A stretch of DNA of 8,610 nucleotides from Candidatus Omnitrophota bacterium. Lineage in GTDB: Bacteria > Omnitrophota > Gorgyraeia > Gygaellales > Profunditerraquicolaceae. The position numbers and the translations under genes were made by a program. The stretch is taken from positions 1 through 8,610 of the forward strand of contig JAQTTI010000006.1 of assembly GCA_028710845.1 (NCBI GenBank), written 5' to 3'. A model generated the notes under the pieces. It searched no databases. It was not told where the DNA came from and saw only the letters and a list, made by a program, of their open reading frames with translations. Below are positions 5,831 through 8,610 of this stretch, one piece after another. Within the stretch, counting starts at the first letter, position 1, and each line of letters opens with the position of its first letter.

Positions 5831-7849
5831 TTAATCCCGGAAATACTCTTCAAGATTTTCAAAAAACTCTTTATTCGTATTCCTTTTTTCTCCGATTATA
5901 TCTTCCAATTCCAATTCCTCAAATTCATCGCCTAGGCCTTGAACTTCGACGAATTTTTTAAGCAAACCGCCCTCTTCCAGAAAACGGGAAACCTGGGTAA
6001 AAACAGACCCCCCACCGTCTACAAAACTGCGCGCAGAACGGTCGACATGCGGTTTTAAAAAAAACAAGTTTATCTTGGCTCTGGTCGAAGCCACGTAAAA
6101 TAACCTGCGCTCTTCTTCAATCTGGTCTTCGGTTTCCAGGGATAGATACGAAGGGAGGTGCCCTTCGGCTACGTAAATCAAAAATACCGTATGCCACTCA
6201 AGGCCTTTGGCCGAATGTATTGTTGATAAGGCCAGGGGCTGGTCATCCTTGTCTTTTCTACCCGGCTCTACAATCATTCTTTCCGGAGGCTCAAGCGCAA
6301 TATCCACCAAAAATTGTTCCACTGTCTTATAACGCTCGGCTATCCTTAAAAGCGAATCCAGGTCTGCCAGGCGCTTATTAAAATCATCGTATTTGTTTTT
6401 TAACAGCGGTTGGTAGAATTTAAGGAATTGTTCGATGATTTTTGAAGGAGAATCGGCCTGACAGTCGACATTTTTCAACAGTTCAAACATATTCTTTAAT
6501 TCTTCGTTTTTATCTAATAGTCCACCAAGCTTGGCGGGGTCTAAGATCGCCTCCATTATTTTGGCTGCGGTTTTCGGCCCGATTTTAGGGATTAACAAAA
6601 GGGCGCGCAGCCAGCTAACCTGGTCCTGGCTGTTATAGGCAATGCGCAGATAGCTGACTACGTCTTTTATATGGGCAGCCTCGACAAATTTATTGCCGCC
6701 ATACTTTGCAAAAGGGATATTCCTTGAGGCCAGCTCTACTTCCAGGTCGTTTGAATGCCAACCGGAGCGAAAAAGAACCGCAATATCAGAAAGAGAGATG
6801 CCTTCTTCGCGTAATTGAAGGATTTTATCCGCGATGAAGACCGATTGTGAATTCTCGTCGGGGCAATCGATAAAGATTGGCGAGTTGCCTTCTTTCTTTT
6901 TTGTATAAAGGTTCTTTTCGAATTTTTCTTTAGCCTGGGCTATAACCGCATTGGTCAAATTCAAAATGGGTTGCGTGGAACGATAATTTTCCTCGAGGGT
7001 AATAATTTTTGTACCTTTGAATATCTTCGGGAAATCAATAATGTTCCTAAAATTAGCGCCTCTAAATGAATAGATGCTTTGGGCGTCGTCACCGACCACC
7101 ATGATATTTCCGTGATCGGCGGCCAAAAGGCAGGCGATGTGGGCCTGGAGTTTGTTGGTGTCCTGATATTCGTCAACCATGATATATTTGTATTTCGCAG
7201 AAATATTCAGGCGGATATCTTCATGTTTGGTCAGGAGGTTTTTCAGAAAAACCAAAAGGTCATCATAATCAAGGAGCGATTTTTGCAGCTTGTATTTTAC
7301 ATACTCGTCCCGGATCTTTTTAATCTCTTTGGTAAATTCCATAAACTGCGGGTATTCTTCATAAAGTACATCCTCGATATCCTCAGATTTATTCACGCTT
7401 TTAGAAATCACCTCTAAAATGGCGTGTTTTCTGGGAAAGCGTTTTTCCGATTTATGAAAACCCAGCTGTGCGCGCATTAAGTTAACCGCATCTTCTGCAT
7501 CTGACTGGTCAAGGATGGTAAAATTATTACTGATTTCTAAAAATTTGGCGTATTTTCTTAAAATCATGTTGGCAAAAGAGTGGAATGTGCCTCCGGAAAC
7601 ATTTTTGCAACGCTGATCAAGAAGGGTGCTTGCCCGGCGTAACATCTCCTCGGCAGCCCGGCGGGTAAAGGTTAAAAGAAGTATCTGTTCAGGCCGGGTT
7701 CCTTGCTCAACCAAATAGGCTACCCGGTGCACCAAAACGCGGGTTTTCCCGCTTCCTGCGCCGGCAATAACTAAGTGGGGCCCGTTTACCGACTCAACAG
7801 CCTGAAGCTGAGCCGGGTTTAATTCTTTGGAATAGTCTATTTTTTGCAT
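5831..7849 (-). CDS. UvrD/Rep-family ATP-dependent 3'-5' DNA helicase
   Basis: A 672-residue superfamily 1A helicase, acting on DNA in repair or replication restart. Motifs in order: Q-motif region LNPAQLQAV (10-18), Walker A GAGSGKT (30-36), motif Ia LLLTFTRRAA (57-66), GGTFHSFA (86-93), Walker B VDEYQD (225-230), motif III GDDAQSIYSFRGA (253-265), motif IV ENYRS (287-291), motif V STIHSAKGLEW (542-552) and motif VI in RLFYVASTRAK (582-592). All nucleotide-binding residues are intact. The length is close to Rep (about 670) and shorter than typical UvrD or PcrA (about 720). The last 45 residues are acidic and replace the usual tail. I cannot choose between UvrD, Rep and PcrA, so I leave the symbol blank. 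There is no SD before the ATG; a 22-bp near-palindrome begins two bases upstream. It ends 62 bp before metV with no terminator between. Confidence 0.96.
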   Translation of the reverse strand: MQKIDYSKELNPAQLQAVESVNGPHLVIAGAGSGKTRVLVHRVAYLVEQGTRPEQILLLTFTRRAAEEMLRRASTLLDQRCKNVSGGTFHSFANMILRKYAKFLEISNNFTILDQSDAEDAVNLMRAQLGFHKSEKRFPRKHAILEVISKSVNKSEDIEDVLYEEYPQFMEFTKEIKKIRDEYVKYKLQKSLLDYDDLLVFLKNLLTKHEDIRLNISAKYKYIMVDEYQDTNKLQAHIACLLAADHGNIMVVGDDAQSIYSFRGANFRNIIDFPKIFKGTKIITLEENYRSTQPILNLTNAVIAQAKEKFEKNLYTKKKEGNSPIFIDCPDENSQSVFIADKILQLREEGISLSDIAVLFRSGWHSNDLEVELASRNIPFAKYGGNKFVEAAHIKDVVSYLRIAYNSQDQVSWLRALLLIPKIGPKTAAKIMEAILDPAKLGGLLDKNEELKNMFELLKNVDCQADSPSKIIEQFLKFYQPLLKNKYDDFNKRLADLDSLLRIAERYKTVEQFLVDIALEPPERMIVEPGRKDKDDQPLALSTIHSAKGLEWHTVFLIYVAEGHLPSYLSLETEDQIEEERRLFYVASTRAKINLFFLKPHVDRSARSFVDGGGSVFTQVSRFLEEGGLLKKFVEVQGLGDEFEELELEDIIGEKRNTNKEFFENLEEYFRD

Positions 7850-7850
7850 A

Positions 7851-7872
7851 TTTAAGCAAGCGCTTTCTTAAA
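7851..7872. promoter_or_regulatory. Near-perfect 22-bp palindrome at the helicase start
   Basis: The half-sites TTTAAG and CTTAAA flank a central AAGCGCTT. Only one symmetric pair of positions (7857 C and 7866 T) breaks the dyad, so 20 of 22 bases are symmetric. It sits 1 bp upstream of the helicase ATG. It could be a DNA operator, or a hairpin in the 5' end of the mRNA close to the start codon. UvrD is under SOS control in E. coli, but this sequence matches neither the E. coli nor the Bacillus LexA box, so a LexA assignment is only a guess. Confidence 0.35.
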
Positions 7873-7905
7873 ACCCAGTAAATACCCTTGAATTTTATTT
7901 TCTAT

Positions 7906-7935
7906 GTGGCAATCTTTAATTACCTTTTTTGTTAA
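7906..7935 (+). promoter_or_regulatory. Weak candidate promoter for the + strand small RNA
   Basis: GTGGCA (7906-7911), an 18-nt spacer and TGTTAA (7930-7935) form a modest sigma-70-like match. The implied start near 7942 falls just before the structured element. The region is AT-rich, so other placements are possible. Confidence 0.25.
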
Positions 7936-7941
7936 ACTTAA

Positions 7942-8025
7942 ATCGGGAGGACAGGGATAGCGAAAGCTAACGAGGATTATCCCCTCCAAAGAGGACCCTA
8001 TAAAATTAGGGCCCTTTTTGTTTTT
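7942..8025 (+). ncRNA. Candidate small structured RNA, unknown class
   Basis: This element of about 80 nt lies opposite to every gene in the window. A stem GGAG (7946-7949)/CTCC (7984-7987) continues after a 4-nt bulge as GGGATA (7954-7959)/TATCCC (7978-7983). Inside, AGC-GAAA-GCT (7959-7968) makes a GNRA tetraloop hairpin, leaving ACGAGG unpaired. CCTC-CAAA-GAGG (7983-7994) is a possible alternative hairpin that would break the outer stem. An intrinsic terminator follows. The GAAA tetraloop and the U-tract both point to the + strand. There is no + strand gene downstream, so a cis-acting riboswitch is unlikely and a trans-acting RNA more so. I compared it by memory with SRP RNA, 6S RNA, tmRNA and common riboswitches and saw no match. 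Confidence 0.42.
7993..8025 (+). terminator. Intrinsic terminator on the + strand
   Basis: CCCTA (7996-8000) pairs with TAGGG (8007-8011) around a TAAAAT loop, extended by GG/CC (7993-7994 and 8013-8014) across one A-C mismatch. TTTTTGTTTTT follows at once. On the minus strand the hairpin is followed only by TCTTT, so it may give weak termination after the cyclophilin gene, but the strong direction is +. Confidence 0.65.
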
Positions 8026-8062
8026 ATACTGTTTTATTTAAAGGTTAATAGGTCGCTGAGTT

Positions 8063-8605
8063 TTAAGGTTTATAATATATCCGCAGGATTTTCTGGTCCT
8101 CAACCGGCCGGTCGCCTTCTCCAACAGGGGTATTTTCGATTTTTTGGACTACTTCCAGACCCGAAACAACCTCTCCGAATATTGTATGGCGCATATTCAA
8201 CCAGGGGGTGGCCGCGCAAGTAATAAAAAATTGGCTTCCGTTTGTGTTCGGGCCGGCATTAGCCATCGCTAAGATTCCGGGTGCGTCAAACTTGGCGACG
8301 GGAGTCACTTCATCTTCAAAAGGAGCCCCCCATATTGATTCGCCCCCGCGGCCTGTACCTGTAGGGTCCCCTCCTTGAATCATGAATCCTTTAATTACCC
8401 GGTGGAATATTAAACCGTTATAATAGCCTTGTTCCGCCAGCTTTTCAAAATTTTCACAGGCCTTAGGCGCGATGTCTGTCTTTAATTGAATTTCAATATT
8501 GCCCTGATTAGTTTCAATAACCATAATTTTATTATCCATGGTAAAGCCTCCTTCATAAGCAAACATTAATCCGACAACCAACAAGAAAAATATTCTCATC
8601 TTCAT
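8063..8605 (-). CDS. Cyclophilin-type peptidyl-prolyl cis-trans isomerase
   Basis: A 180-residue cyclophilin that catalyses cis-trans isomerisation of X-Pro bonds during protein folding. Active-site residues are complete: FHRVIKGFMIQGGD at 67-80 (Arg69, Phe74, Gln77), MANAGPNTNGSQFFIT at 114-129 (Phe127), and PWLNMRHTIFG at 134-144 (Trp135 and His140, matching Trp121 and His126 of human CypA). Residues 1-22 have Lys/Arg then a hydrophobic run (IFFLLVVGLMFAY), like a signal peptide, though no good AxA cleavage site is seen. The ATG at 8605 follows an in-frame TAA and little upstream sequence is visible. A second start, ATG at 8539 (Met23), has a near-perfect SD, AAGGAGG at 8553-8547 with 7-nt spacing, and would give a 158-residue cytoplasmic form. 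Family is certain; the start, and hence the location, is open. Upstream context is outside the window. Confidence 0.95.
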   Translation of the reverse strand: MKMRIFFLLVVGLMFAYEGGFTMDNKIMVIETNQGNIEIQLKTDIAPKACENFEKLAEQGYYNGLIFHRVIKGFMIQGGDPTGTGRGGESIWGAPFEDEVTPVAKFDAPGILAMANAGPNTNGSQFFITCAATPWLNMRHTIFGEVVSGLEVVQKIENTPVGEGDRPVEDQKILRIYYKP

Positions 8606-8610
8606 TTATC

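Noticed and set aside
7942..7995. SRP (4.5S-type) RNA
   Set aside because: The conserved SRP54-binding loop (GGTCAGG...GGAAGCAGC) is absent.
7942..8025. Riboswitch controlling a downstream gene
   Set aside because: On the + strand no gene follows; the next gene, cyclophilin, is read in the opposite direction and ends at 8063. No known aptamer core was recognised.
1..8610. CRISPR array, transposon, prophage or tRNA/att site
   Set aside because: I saw no regularly spaced direct repeats, terminal inverted repeats, transposase or integrase motifs, or tRNA cloverleaf sequence on either strand.

Overview
The window reads as ordinary chromosomal DNA from a bacterium. All eight protein genes lie on the minus strand, so transcription runs from the right end towards base 1. 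Base composition is moderate, codon use looks even across the genes, and I see no transposase, integrase, tRNA, rRNA or CRISPR array. The combination of RNase Y next to a YmdB-type phosphoesterase and 5-formyl-THF cyclo-ligase, with a MetV-type corrinoid/folate protein and a secreted GH39-like protein, would fit an uncultured anaerobic lineage such as Omnitrophota. That placement is an inference from gene content, not a demonstrated assignment.

Layout in transcription order (right to left): (1) a cyclophilin-type peptidyl-prolyl isomerase with a possible signal peptide and a second, strongly SD-equipped internal start; (2) a 213-bp spacer that holds, on the opposite (+) strand, a compact structured element ending in a good intrinsic terminator, probably a small RNA; (3) a UvrD/Rep superfamily 1 DNA helicase whose start codon sits beside a near-perfect 22-bp palindrome; (4) metV, a cysteine-rich methylene-THF reductase C-terminal-type protein, behind an excellent extended -10 promoter that places the transcription start on the A of the start codon (leaderless), with a perfect 16-bp palindrome over the same bases; (5) an IscU/NifU Fe-S scaffold 2 bp after metV; (6) 5-formyl-THF cyclo-ligase, probably starting at TTG; (7) RNase Y; (8) a YmdB-family metallophosphoesterase behind a 107-bp leader that can form competing hairpins; (9) a secreted GH39-like glycoside hydrolase, 8 bp after ymdB, cut by the window edge.

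How they may work together: metV, iscU and the cyclo-ligase form a one-carbon/Fe-S block. MetV needs Fe-S clusters and the scaffold may supply them; the cyclo-ligase recycles 5-formyl-THF to the methenyl-THF pool that feeds methylene-THF. RNase Y and YmdB are a widely conserved adjacent pair linked to RNA turnover. The most notable observations are the leaderless, palindrome-covered metV promoter, the + strand small-RNA candidate, the folded ymdB leader, and the loss of the expected catalytic acid/base glutamate in the GH39-like protein. I found no wholly new multi-gene system.
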